NCBI GenBank assembly: GCA_029851415.1
Contig: CM056743.1
Coordinates: 36,162,714-36,226,713 of the forward strand
Direction of reading: 5' to 3'
DNA from: Eretmocerus hayati
Taxonomy: Eukaryota; Arthropoda; Insecta; Hymenoptera; Aphelinidae
Length of the DNA stretch: 64,000 bases
Part shown: positions 48,345 to 60,109 of the stretch, piece by piece
How positions within the stretch are numbered: the stretch's first letter is position 1
Layout: each line of letters opens with the position of its first letter
The notes under the pieces: model-generated
The model's database searches: none
What the model saw: only the letters and a program-made list of their open reading frames with translations
Told to the model about the DNA's origin: nothing
Program-made: the position numbers and the translations under genes

Positions 48345-48516
48345 GTTATTCGCACTTTTATCCAATTCTCTTGCGATTTGAGTCAAACGACGAGAAGACG
48401 GATTCAAGTTGGATGATGATAAGTATTCGTCTCTTCCTCGTTTAGTCCAAATCGCAATTGTATCGGACAAAAGTGCGAATAACTTACAGCGTGCACGGTG
48501 ACCGCATCGCCTTAAG
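48345..48516. mobile_element. Foldback MITE, family M copy 3
   Basis: ATTCGCACTTTTATCCAATTC and CAAACGACGAGAAGACG pair with the right half, which ends AACTTACAGCGTGCACGG then TGACCGCATCGCCTTAA. It lies about 40 bases after copy 2, so the two may derive from one rearranged insertion. Confidence 0.8.
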
Positions 48517-49274
48517 CCCTTTTGTCAATAGTTTCGGACTACTCCAATATTCCCCAACGTGCCTTAGCTCATTTTGGAGTTTATTACAATACCTTCAACA
48601 TGAGAGCAGAGCCGTGCTGTCCCAATCTCTTCACAAAGTCATTTTTGGCGAGCTTGCGAAAGGGTGTATCCTACATGCCACCATCCTTTGCAATAATGTG
48701 AATCGGCAATGAAGTGCATCAGATTGTTTTTATTGGCATACAACTACACATAGAGCTTTTCGTCGGCTCCAAACACCGTTTCTGACCTATTTAGACGCGA
48801 TGAATACGTTCTAAGTAGTAAAATAAGTAAAGGTTAAAAAGAATTTTTAAAAAACGCTTTTATTCACTGATCCAAACGGCGTGTCGGAGCTCGGCGTAGT
48901 GTATTAGAGATAGAATTTGAGAAACCGATAAAAAAGAATCGCGCAGAAAGGAATTGCACGGTACATAAGAAACTATGCGTATAACACTGGACAGCCTATA
49001 AGCCCTATGGGTGTCTCATATAAGAATGTGGCGCCAATCTGTGGCGAGTCACACACTCATCATTACGTGCAACAGATAATACTGTAGTCAAGGACAACCT
49101 CCCCCCCCCCGCCCCCACCGCGTACGACCGCTAACGCTCAATTGTCTACCCTCCCTACTCAATTGATTGAAGTCGTCAATCATGGGGTCCCTAAGCGAAC
49201 GAGAAACAGGAAGCCAAAATCTTGTTCCAGAAATGGGGAAAAAATACCATGTCAGAACTATGGCCAAGGCGAAG
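48517..49274. other. Non-coding stretch
   Basis: No gene was recognised; a C-rich run occurs near 49101-49117. Confidence 0.35.
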
Positions 49275-50071
49275 TAAGGTAAGTGTGCCTAATTTGCCCC
49301 CACTACTTTTGTTTTACTCGCCATTTCAACTTATCTCTATATTTTTCAACGTAGTTTAGCTCATTTTGGAGCTTGTTTCAAGACCTTGAAAATGAGCTAA
49401 GGTACGTTCAATTTGAACAAATTAGAGCCGAGATATCTTGATTTTCGCGAAAGAAGATTTTTTGCGAGTTTTTGTCAGTGTGTTCCTAATTTGCCCCCAC
49501 AGGGAAAAGAGGCCTATTTTCATGGGATTATACGGGTTTTTCGTGAAAGCGGGATATCTCGGCTCCCAGACCTCCAAATGAGACGTACTTTAGCTCATTT
49601 TGTAGCTTATTTTACTGCCTTTAAAACTTTTTGAGGTAAATTGGTGCATCTTAATGGACCGAGGAATGAGTTTGGAAAAAGACTATAGGGGCAAATTAGG
49701 AACACTGCACTTTTTCTAGTGATAGGGGGGTAGAATCAGCTAAAAATCGAATTTTGCAATTCTGCAAAAAGCATTCTAAAGTTGGGACAAAGACAAAGAA
49801 AATGAGTTAAGGCACGTTAAAATTGATTCCATCAATTTTGTTTGGCATAACTTTTAGTGAATAACAAAAAAGAAGTCGGAAGTAGCGGAATCAGTTCTTC
49901 TGTTCTAAGAAAGGCGCGGGTCATCTAGGATCGGTCCAAAACATTTATTTTCTCATATTTTAACGTAACAAACATGAAAAAAATGCGGGGCAAGGTCTGC
50001 GGGTTCGTACATGTGAGAACTTGAATGGGGGCAAATTAGGGAATGGGGGCAAATTAGGCACAGATACCTTA
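49275..50071. mobile_element. Long inverted-end element, family T copy 1
   Basis: It begins TAAGGTAAGTGTGCCTAATT TGCCCCCA and ends TGGGGGCAAATTAGGCACAG ATACCTTA. Internal repetitions of CCTAATTTGCCCCCA and TAGCTCATTTT(G)GAGCTT appear in both orientations. No transposase is encoded. A second copy is at 61919-62924. Confidence 0.8.
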
Positions 50072-50800
50072 GAATAAAAGCGTTTAAAAAGTCATACTGT
50101 ACGCAGTTCTGAGATGACCACACGTGGGGGAGGGGGCATGTTGGGTACACACCTTTCGGACTCGATCTTTGCAACCGGTCTCCGCAATTTGTTCATGAAA
50201 TCGCCCCAGAGTCGAGTTTTGCAATTTCAAGTAAGGTAACCAAGAAGTCTTGGAAAAAGCAATCGAATACGCCAATGTAAGTTGAGATTGATCTAACTAA
50301 AAAAATTTGGCATCGGTCTTACTGAATGTAATCTCGTTGACGATTTTTCAAGTGTGCAAATGCGAAAAGTACAAAAATTACTTTATATTCTCCCGGGGAC
50401 GCAGAAATCCTCCGGGTCGGTCCAAATCATCAATTTTCTCATATTTCAATACACGTAACTAACGTAAAAAAAGAAAAAAAAAGAATTGCGGGGAGGTCAA
50501 CGAGTGTCCATTTCTGAGATCGGCATATGGAACAAGTTGGGTACAGGAGGCAGGTTGGGTGCATTACCCTTATACCTATAAGGCAGATATTGTTCGTCTT
50601 TACCACGAAAATTTACAATTGCGTAAAAGAAAGGCAGTGATGTATACCGTCATGAATTAAAAAGCGTATCAAAGATCGAATCTAAATTGAAAAACATGCT
50701 AATCTAAGCGAGGGAATCTTCTTATTCACCAGCCCCAGGCAGTGTCTAAGTTCATTAAGTCACCCCCATCTGCATCGAGCTCTACTATCTTATGCACTAC
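50072..50800. other. Repeat-derived non-coding sequence
   Basis: GGGGGCATGTTGGGTACACACC (50132-50155) and CAGGTTGGGTGCATTACC (50551-50569) resemble each other and the family T ends, suggesting decayed relatives. Nothing codes. Confidence 0.35.
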
Positions 50801-50842
50801 AGCCCATGTATTTTACATCCTCAACCTGCACTCGCTCTTTCA

Positions 50843-51732
50843 CCCCCCCCCCCCATATACCCCTGCCTCTGTTCATTTTCGCCGTCTTCATTAATTACCC
50901 TACCTACCTACCTACCTATTCTCGTATATATACACTATGCACAGCAAAAAGCTCGCCGTTATTACGATTTAATTGCACGCACTTGTACACTACATTCATC
51001 TCTCTCTCTTTCTCTCACTCTCTCTCGCTCTCTTGCAAGCTTACCACAAAAAAGCTCTTTCTGCCATACGCTATACACCCACGTCGTATAGACAATATAC
51101 CTATACCCTATCAACGCTGAGCGGATAGAATCCCGGATAATTAGCGGTTGGGCAATAGGTCTTTCTCTCTCTCTCTCTCTCACGCACACAACACACACAC
51201 ACACACACACACTCACATAGTGTAAGTATACGTGCATATGTGCGACGATGTAAAATCGCGGATCGAATAAAGCTCAAGGGCGTCCCAGCTATGTCGTCGT
51301 CGTCGTCGTCGGTATCAGTAGGCCTATATAATACGAATGAAGAGAGAGGGAGAGGCACGAGAGAAGCTCTCGCGAGTACCGCAGAGCCGACTAATGAAAT
51401 ATGGGAAAGCTTTTAGCTTTTAGCCGAGCGTCTGATATCCGTTGTGAGCAGCGCCCGGTTCTCTCTCGCTCTCTTGATGGTTGTGTTGTATGTATATAGG
51501 GATGATGGTGGTGGTGGCGGTGGCACCCCGTACAAACCCGTTGCTGCACAGCCTGATGGCTTAATTGATGCATCGCTTGACGCTAATCATGATAAACAAT
51601 AAATAGATTTATAACGATAGAGTGAGTAAGAGAGTTGGATGGGCTGGGGTAGCTTGGATTGAAAAAATCTGTTGATATTATGGTATTTGGTGGTGTATGA
51701 GTCGTGGAAGATAGGCTGTGTGTGTGTGTGTG
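50843..51732. repeat. Microsatellite-rich stretch
   Basis: It contains C12 (50843-50854), CTAC units (50899-50918), TCTC tracts (about 50999-51033), CT (51161-51180), AC (51184-51212), GTC (51292-51311), a GGT tract (51505-51523) and TG (51716-51732). Arginine/glutamate-rich and valine/cysteine-rich open frames here are translations of these tracts. Confidence 0.9.
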
Positions 51733-52279
51733 GATGTATGTGTGTATGGGATGCAGAAATCACTAGTCCCATAGACGTAATTGACGAATCGATTTTTGCG
51801 TTTGGAGTAGCCATCGCGGGAGTGGCGAAGAGAGAACGTGTCCAGTATACTCACAATTGTCGAGGTAATCTGTGCTGGGAGACTTTTTTTACTTTACGCA
51901 CAGAAAGTGGCTGAATTAATCGCTTTGGACCATCTGAACTTTTGCCCAAATTTGTGCTTTGGAAAATGGTGGGCTAAGAATCTAACCATCAGAGTAGGTT
52001 TTTTGCGAGATTGTGGAAATGCTGATCGATGGGAAATTAGGATCATTACCACGAAAAATCATAATTCATGAAGCTAGTTCAATTGTTTTTGAAACTTGTG
52101 ATTTCGTCGTGGTTCTGCTTTTCTGTGGGAATCGTTAATATATTCCAGCGGGTGAAATCGCGATTCCGGTCTAGATTGCGAGGGAGTACAAATGTGCATT
52201 TCAGCACTCACGGAAGCCAAACCTTTCGGAAAATCATCATTTTTGCATCTATATACAGTATATTCATATGAATTTCTGT
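51733..52279. other. Non-coding stretch
   Basis: No supported gene or clear repeat. Confidence 0.35.
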
Positions 52280-52358
52280 GGGCCCCACCGGTGGGGCCCG
52301 CCGCCGCCCCAGAATTGGCAACCATCTTTCTGTGCGGCGAGCTCCACCGGTGGGACCC
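52280..52358. repeat. Two ACCGGTGGG palindromes
   Basis: GGGCCCCACCGGTGGGGCCC (52280-52299) is a perfect 20-bp palindrome. A partial one, CTCCACCGGTGGGACCC, ends at 52358. Flanks also pair (ATATTCATATGAA against TATGAAAAATATTCAT), giving a larger imperfect hairpin from about 52259 to 52392. Confidence 0.7.
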
Positions 52359-52392
52359 AAAAGTTTTCCTCTGGTATGAAAAATATTCATGA

Positions 52393-53608
52393 TGATGATC
52401 AGTAGTATCAATAAGACCATTAAATTCAATGTTACGAGCCTTCAAGAGAACTTGTACTGCAATATTTGTTCCACCCAGAAAATAATATTTGATCATGGTT
52501 CTAGCGTGCTTCATCATTGCTGAGCCTGGTCTTGGGCTGCGGTCCATTGGCATTCTTTAAATCGTTTCAAGCATGAGAAGTGATAAATTCAACCTGATTA
52601 TGTTTTTCCATATCTTCAATGCCGAGAGTTTCACAGGGCATGATAATACACATACGACAAAGCAAAGGCCATGCGTGAAAGAACCCACATTTTTTCATTT
52701 TACCGAAACTTTCTTCCGCGCGTAAATGGAAGATTACTCAAGTGGGGTTTCATAATTCCAACGTGTTTGAGCTCTGTTTTTAGATCTTGAAATAAGCTTT
52801 GAAATGAGCTAAGATACGTTGAAAAATTTTCGAATTCAAAGTAAGTAATCTGCTGATAATTGCTTGATTTCGTGTAATTAATGAATAAATTGCGTAAAAA
52901 ACGAAAATTCGGAAAAACTCAGCGAAATCGAGTCCAACACCGAAACTGCTGTGCACACATGTTTATTATAACATAAACAATGAGAAACCACCACGACATA
53001 AGCCATCGGATATGTCTCCGCTATGAGACGTGAGCTGAAACACAATGAAAAGTGGGCCCCACGCGTGGGGACCATCGCAGTGAACGTCTTAACTTGCGAC
53101 CTGCAACCAAAATGGGTGGAAAAATTCTCCATATTTTTGGAAGAATAGAGTTATACAAAAAACGAGAATTTTTCAAGTTTTGAGTTCAGGGAATAGATAA
53201 TTGAGTGATAACTACGTTCACTACTGGCAATTTTCATACAGTCTCTCTGCAAAAACTATCAATGGGTTAGGAAATATATTTGCTGTCCTATTCGACTACG
53301 GTTGAAGTGTCTCTGTCCATTATTACAATTTCTAGGCGATTTTTAAGAATACCAAAACCCTCCCACATCACGCATCAAATAGTCTAAATTGTAATATCGA
53401 GCATCTTGTTATAATAGTTGCTCAAAATTTGGGGAGGATTAATCCCATCATTTTCGGTCCCGTGAGCAGGAACTTAATTCAATCCTCCTAAAATCATCAT
53501 TCATCATTCGGAAAAATGAGTTTTTGAAAAATACCCTAATTTGGAGCTGAAAATTACGTCGTCAAATGTCAAGAAATCTTGAAGAAAATTAGTTCTCATT
53601 CTTCCATT
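52393..53608. other. Non-coding; palindrome at 53054-53073
   Basis: GGGCCCCACGCGTGGGGACC (53054-53073) is a near-palindrome of the same kind as those at 10034 and 52280. A piece near 52760-52830 (AAATGAGCTAAGATACGTTG) resembles family T elements. Confidence 0.5.
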
Positions 53609-53800
53609 AATTTTTTTATTTACGCATTTTCAACCACTTTTCGAGGCTATTCTGCGGGACCTACAGTTTAAGGTGGATTCCGAACCACCGAAACCACCAG
53701 AAAGTACATATGAAAATTCACATTGGTGCCGACCGAGATTCGAACCCCAGCCTTCTGGGTTGAAGGCAAGGACCTTATCCACGAGTCTACGGTGGGTTCC
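53609..53800 (-). mobile_element. tRNA-derived SINE
   Basis: On the minus strand a tRNA-like head (53797 to about 53725) carries an A box (TAGACTCGTGGATAAGG) and a B box (GGTTCGAATCTC) and ends GGTCGGCACC. It is followed by a tRNA-unrelated body with GGTGGTTTCGGTGGTTCGG, CCACCTTAAACTGTAGG and GGTTGAAAATGCG, then an A-rich tail. The T stem has mismatches, so it is not a working tRNA gene. The body matches the fragment at 21273-21350. Confidence 0.8.
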
Positions 53801-54195
53801 CATTCTTTCAAACATAGTTCAATCCCTGGGGAAAACCCGTGGGGGGAGGATGTCGGAAATGTAGTGAGAATGTTCAATTCATCAAGATTTCTCTTGACTT
53901 TCAAATTTTGTTCGATTGAAATGTGAGCTTTTGAATGTTATTGATATATTTTCTGGTTTTGTGGTGATCGGATGATGTGAGAATAATTCAATCTATTCAT
54001 CTGATGACATTCAAGTCTCTGTGCCAGAGTAATGTAGAAATATAGCCGAGGTTTTTGAATTTTACGTTCGCTCAAGTGGTTCCATGAGGATGACAACTTT
54101 TTTGATGCCATATATTGGTACTTGAATCCACCTAGCTAGTGGCATGAGATCTCACTAACTAGAACTTATTCAACCCTATCTCTTTTCCTCCTCTG
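53801..54195. other. Non-coding stretch
   Basis: Nothing recognisable. Confidence 0.35.
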
Positions 54196-54198
54196 TTA

Positions 54199-54461
54199 GG
54201 GTGATGACAGACAACCCGCTACGACATGAATCTCACGACACGACGCGACGCGACACCGCCCGCCACGGCACTAAATCTATTCCTGGAAACTCAACCATCG
54301 ATGGATTTGACTCATTTTCATAAATCATGACTGGTAATGTGAAAATAAATCAAATCCATCGATGGTCGGGTTCACAAGAATGGATTGGGTGCCGTGTCGG
54401 GCGGTGTCGCGTCGCGTCGTGTCGTGAGATTCGTGTCGTAGCGGGTTGTCTGTCATCATCC
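54199..54461. mobile_element. PIF/Harbinger-like palindromic MITE
   Basis: The terminal arms GGGTGATGACAGACAACCCG and CGGGTTGTCTGTCATCATCC continue as near-exact complements for over 110 bp, including CACGACACGACGCGACGCG and CCATCGATGGATTTGA. TTA flanks both ends (54196-54198, 54462-54464), the usual PIF/Harbinger duplication. No ORF. Confidence 0.85.
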
Positions 54462-54464
54462 TTA

Positions 54465-56514
54465 CGCTGTTGAATGAAAAAAATCAATGGGTAAATTTCA
54501 CCAATCAGATCTACGTCGTAGGGTGCTTACGTTCTCTCTAAATTTCTTTGACTGAGATTCCGTCCACTCGGAGGCTTTGACTAGGAAAAGTCAGTCCGAG
54601 AAATTTTGAGCGTTGGTATATTTTCGGAATGAAATACTCGAATATCATGACTTATAGTTTGCTTGCTAGAGATTTTGTGGCTGATGGTTGTAATTTTCGT
54701 AACTTTTTAGCAGTATCCCCTTTTTGTCGCAAACTTTCAGAAATAGTAACTATATATCTCACTCTCGTGTAAATTTGGCTTATGCTTTTGATTCCAAAAG
54801 ATGGAAAAATTGAAAGGTGTGATGGGGATAGAAAGATATTGAGCTATCCTAATATCTCTTAGTATCAGCTCTGTCGATGTAAACGCGAGTACTTTCCTTT
54901 TCAACTTGCAGTGTACTATATGGAGCTTCCGCCACTCTGCGGGACCTCATCCCTCTTGGCTTGACAACGTCGAGTGCATTACCGTGTTCGAAACTTGATG
55001 TTCCACCTTAACCGGTAACAGATTTTCCCTCTTTCGCTCGTTTGCGTCGCATTGCAGCTGATGCAACGCAAGACTCTCCCATTACTTGCTCTATTGATGC
55101 CGACGTGAAATACCGAAAACCTTTGATGCATATTGGCCGTCGACCCACAGAGTTTGTTCGTGAAAATTCGCTATAGTGAATCTCACCTCTTAGGGGTGCT
55201 GTTACGTTCTCATAGTGGTACTAATGTACTCAGTTTGAGTAGTTTTGCACTGAGGCTCAAAAAAGCTCTGATGATTCCTCCTGTCCATGTTGGATTTTGT
55301 GAGGAAATCATATTTGTATTCTCCAGCATTCTCTTCTCTTTTGACATTATGGGTGTGAAGATAATGAAGTGTCTCCAATAATTTTGTCTGAAGTGTGAGC
55401 TCAAGTTTTGGAAGACCTTGATCTATGAATGCATATTTTACTTAGGAATTTTCTGGCTCATTTTGATGGATCTGAATGAGTGGTTTTGAGGAAACTTAGA
55501 GATAATGTGAGCCACATTTTCGCGGAAGCCTCAAAACGTTTGTAAAAAAACCTTAGAAATATTGGCGCTCTTTTTGGCGTAATAATTTCTTTTTCGATCC
55601 AAGGTTACTATGACAATTTATTGTCGAAAGAGAAGTCAAAATGTCAGGCCCGTGCGAAGTAGTTTTTCCTTTTTTCGGAGTTTACGAGTGTGAATCTTGA
55701 AGCTACAACAATCAAAATACCACTTTTTGGGGGCACGGCGATCGCGGCGGATTTTTGGCGCAATTTTGCCTCAAATTTTGCTCAGTGAATTTGCCTAATT
55801 TCAGGCTTTACTGCACCAATTTTTTCTACAAAATCCTCATCAGATGTGATTCCTCCATGCTCCGAATTATCGAAAAAATTTTATTATTATTGAACGTTGG
55901 GGAGTATTTTTTCGCAAGACATCACTTCTGCTAAATTGTTCAGTCAGGTTCATAATGTGGGTATATGTTCATGATGGAATCCGTAGATTCCATGGTCTCA
56001 TACGATCATGTATGAAATCGGCTTACAAAGTTTGTTATTTTTATGCAGGAGAGACGCGATGTATGAATTTACAGCTTACAGCTGTTGCCACATCAATACG
56101 TATTTACATCAGTACTACACGGTATTCATTGAACAATACTCAGAAAAATCTTCCCCGGAATCATTTCCAGGTTTCGAACACTTGAAGTACTGAAGAGTAA
56201 AAATCCATATTAAATACCATTTTTCGTCAAAAATTTCACGTTTCTGGAACTTGAAACTGACTTTCGAAGGATATTTTTCGTATTTTTTCAGTAATATATG
56301 ACCAATGTCGTGACGTATCGATGTTAGAATAGAAAAAATATTTGAAGTGGTTTTATGTATGATCATGCATATATGACCATGGAATCATGTGTTTTACATG
56401 GAGAGTCCTAGCCGGCTCTGATCGAAGTATCTGGTGGCCAAAGACCTTAGTGGCAAGATGTCAGGTCCGTTTGTCGCGATTCACGCGACACTCATGCGTG
56501 AGTTATTTACACGT
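54465..56514. other. Non-coding stretch
   Basis: Open frames at 55133-55381 and 55955-56185 lack family resemblance. No RNA gene or clear repeat was seen. Confidence 0.35.
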
Positions 56515-56725
56515 TTAACCCTTTATTACCCTGGAGACTATATAATTTTGAGAATCTTGAATCATTTGAATTAGGTAGTGAGTTGAAAACTCCACGTTTG
56601 TGATATTGTAGGGTCAAAACTATCGAAAGTGAACACAATATTTCTATGACACTTGATCAAGTAGATTTTGAGCGGGAATGGAATCGACATGTGCCAAAAT
56701 TTTCACCAGAGTAATTAAGGGTTGA
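56515..56725. mobile_element. TTAA-flanked MITE (piggyBac-like), copy 2
   Basis: It begins TTAACCCTTTATTACCCTGG and ends CCAGAGTAATTAAGGGTTGA. The internal TTTTGAGAATCTTGAATCAT corresponds, reversed, to ATGGTTCAAGACTCTCAAAA of the copy at 9711-9929. One TTAA has decayed to TTGA, so this copy looks older. Confidence 0.8.
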
Positions 56726-56963
56726 ATCGAAAAATATGCCTCAACTCCTTTCGAAAGTGGAATTTGGGGTTTGCTGGTTTTCGACTACAAACATCGAAGT
56801 TATTACAGAGCTATTCATATGGAGATATTAGTTGACTTTAGTATCTTTTAGAAATTCGAGATGATGCAATGTTTATTCAATTGTTGTCATAAAAATAATC
56901 GCCAACCGTGATCTTATAAGAGTGAAAGAGTCCCTCGATACGTTGAACATTATAGAGTAGAAG

Positions 56964-58128
56964 GTACACTGTAAGGCAAAATCGCTAACTTGAACGGAGG
57001 TTACCAGGGCACTTACGTTTAAAGCAGTAATTTCACCAAAGATTAGCGATTTTGCTAGGAAATTTTTTGCGAATTTACCTCCAAAAGGAGCTCGTTTAAC
57101 GTGGCCAAATTGTACCAATTTTTAGCGATTTTGTCATGAATGCGATTGATAATTTATAAGATTGAAGAAGTTCAGAAAAAAATAAAGGGAGGGCCGTGAG
57201 CATATATTTCATAATTCACGGCGATTGAGAAACTCAATGAACTATTTTTCATAATAACAGGGGTATAGTTTTTCCGCAGAGACATGGAATCGATGAGGGG
57301 CGAGGACTTATATACAACTTTCTGACTCCCTCAGCCTAGTGCGAGAGCTAGGGCTGAGCGATGATCACCTCGCCGATGACCTGTTTAGGCTGTACTTCTA
57401 CACTTGATCGCCGATGATCCTAACCTTGTAACGCATGAGATCCGCCTGATTTCTCAGCTTTTCGGCCCATTGGTTTGCGGCCTTGGCAGGGCTCAAATAC
57501 TCGCACTGGCCTTGGTGTAACCTCGCCCGAGCTTGAGCCCGGTTACCCGGGATGTATTAGCTCCTCATAAATGATTGCCAGAGGTATCGATGCCGAGTGC
57601 GAGTACGTATTTTTAGGTTTGGATGCAATTGAATAATGCAGAATTGTATACGCTTCACACTGCCCAGAATAATTCTACTCGCTTGAATATTTTCGCGTTA
57701 GACTTTCTATCGGAAAACACCGAGACAAGGATGTGACTTCGCACACGTCACCCGTGATATATCTATGTCCTCGCCACCTCAAAACGGCCTTGTCTCTCAC
57801 TCCAACTACGCGTTTGGAGAACTTGTTATTTACAAATAGCAAGCATAACCTCAAGTCGAGGCCGTGTATCCACACTGTCCCGCGGGTTATTAGCTTCAGT
57901 AAATTCGGCACCCGGAGCGCTGTACTTTTACCAATGATTAGCGATTTCACGCACCTCAATTTCAGCGAATTTACCAGGTACAGATTAGGTTACCTGGGCA
58001 CCTACCTTCAGACTGATCATTTCGCTAATTATTGGTGAATTCATGAAATGTTGGTATTTTATTAAGATAACTGCTAGAGAAAAGTTTAGAAGACTGGCGA
58101 AATCGTAGAATTTTTATTTACAGTGTAG
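56964..58128. mobile_element. Possible Tc1-like element with TACACTGTAA ends
   Basis: TACACTGTAA (56964-56973) and TTACAGTGTA (58119-58128) are perfect 10-bp inverted ends beginning with TA. Close to each end lie related, reversed words (GATTAGCGATTTTG, TTACC-GGGCAC-TACGTT/CCTAC). The middle (57300-57620) is GC-rich. No transposase is seen. Confidence 0.5.
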
Positions 58129-58993
58129 CCTCTACATTGATCATAAGAACGTGATGGAAGATGTTAGACAAGTCAAAACCTAACCAAGTTTATGTTTGCG
58201 ATATAATAGATGAACCACCCATTATAAGCCACAAGGGTAACAATAGCACTAATACTTGTCACAAATGACGTTAAAGATTCGCTGTGGGGGGTGTTTATAG
58301 GATAAGGGAGGGTTCCAATATCGACCAGTGATACACGAGGTATGTATATAGTGACACAACAATTCTGCCCGAAGCAGAAGCTATACAGGTATCACCGGAC
58401 GCTTGCGTGCTCGTAATAGCAGGTAGACAAGTGCCGCAAGCCGTTCTCGGCTTCCCGGTCTATACTTACCGGTTCTCAATTATTCATCGGCGAGTCCAAG
58501 GGCTGCAGCTAGGATTTTTCCAACTCTCGATGCTGATAAGCAAGCCCGCCTCGTGCGACATACGGTGTACACATATGATGGCAAGTGGCGCCGCTTCGGC
58601 ACAAATTATGCATACGCCAGAGGTATTTTTTGCTTTCTCTAAAGAGAAAGCTTTGTTTTCACCCCAACGAAAATTTGATCAAATTTTTCATTAAAACCAA
58701 CATATTCTTTAACAAAATTCCTTTTATCTAAAAAAGCCTTAGACCATTCTCTTCCTCTCGCCAAAATCTATCAGTTGTAGGTAACACTTTTCCTCCTAAT
58801 GGCCTTCCAAATCTGCCAGCTACTCATCTCTGCACCCCTTTGTCCTTGTGTGTGTGCTGTGTGTGTGTACGTGTTGTTTTCTATCGGACACGCTTTCTCT
58901 TTTACTGTCCACTATATCAATTTTTGGTTTTCTACAAGTTATACAGAATTCAGTTTCTGAGAGCCCAGTGATTTGGCAGCTTACGGCTCCCAG
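58129..58993. other. Non-coding stretch with a TG-rich tract near 58850-58870
   Basis: No gene or further structure was supported. Confidence 0.35.
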
Positions 58994-60089
58994 TCAACGG
59001 ACCCTGCCATAAATTATAGGAATTTGGGTTTCAGCTAATTTTGATGAATTGGGGATCAAATGGTAGAGCTCGACGAGCCAATCAAGAATCTCTATTACCG
59101 TTAAGCCTGAAAAATTCTCATTTGTGAGTTATTCGATCAGAAAGTTGTCGATTTTACCAAGTGAAAATAGGGTTATGGCATCAATCGAACAATAACGTAC
59201 GTTCGAATTCGCTTGGCAGTTAAAGTGAATCTGATGAGATAAGAATATGTGTTTGTCGCGTAATCCACCGATTATCTCAAGAGAATCTTCTGCCGCTGCA
59301 ACTTTTGCCGAACATTTTTTTAACACAAAAGGGCGAAACGCGCAGGCAAATCTCATCAGCTCGGCCGTCCTATGGCACATATAGTAATCCGAGTATGCAA
59401 GTGTGGATAACGCGTTTCGTGAGAAACCGGCAATATTTCGAAGTTTGAAATGCGCCCTTGCCACGTGAAAAGACGGAGGTATATCGTCCGTGGGAATTCA
59501 AAGAGAATCATAAGAAACCACGTAAACTGCGCTGATAAAAAGTCGCGGGTAAGACGATTCTTTTACTCTCGATACACGATGGACGATATGCCTCCGTCTT
59601 TTCACGTAGCGAGGGCGCATTTCAAACTTCGAAATATTGCCGGTTTCTCACGAAACGCGTTATCCGCACTTGCATACTCGGATTACTATATATGCCATAG
59701 GACGGCCGAGCTGATGAGATTTGCCTGCGCGTTTCGCCCTTTTGTGTTAAAAAAATGTTCGGCAAAAGTTGCAGCGGCCAAAGATTCTCTTGAGATAATC
59801 AGTGGATTGCGCGACAAACACAAATTCTTATCTCATCAGATTCACTATGCCGGGCAAAACTCGACTGCCGAGCGAATCCGAACGTATGTAATAGTTCGAT
59901 CGATGCCATAACCCTATTTTCACTTGGTGAAATCGACAAATTTCTGATCGAATGACTCACAAATGAGAATTTTTCAGGCTTAACGATAATAGAGACTCTT
60001 GATTAGCTCGTCGAGCTCTACCATTTGATTCCTCATCCAGCAAAATTAGCTGAAACCCAAAATCCTATCATTTATGGCGGGGTCCTTTG
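58994..60089. mobile_element. Very long, highly matched palindrome (~0.5-kb arms)
   Basis: The left arm (58994 to about 59493, TCAACGGACCCTGCCATAAA onward) and right arm (about 59578 to 60089) are reverse complements with few mismatches and small gaps. The loop of ~85 bases separates two copies of GGAGG(T/C)ATATCGTCC. Each arm carries the same ~85-codon open stretch (…HFKLRNIAGFSRNALS…) in opposite directions. No clear target duplication or transposase. It is probably a young foldback element or a recent inverted duplication. Confidence 0.85.
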
Positions 60090-60109
60090 ATCCTTCGGCC
60101 TTTTCAAGC

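Noticed and set aside
50962..51358. Arg/Glu-rich and Cys/Val-rich frames
   Set aside because: They are translations of CT, AC and GTC microsatellites.
52074..52553. 159-codon minus-strand frame as a gene
   Set aside because: It spans the ACCGGTGGG palindromes and their inverted flanks, with no domain or splice support.
53725..53797. Functional tRNA gene
   Set aside because: A and B boxes are present, but the T stem has mismatches and the sequence continues into a SINE body with an A tail.
59129..59911. Two mirrored open frames (minus 59129-59464 and plus 59450-59911) as a gene pair
   Set aside because: They are the two arms of one palindrome; their differences are mostly amino-acid-changing and no family is recognised.
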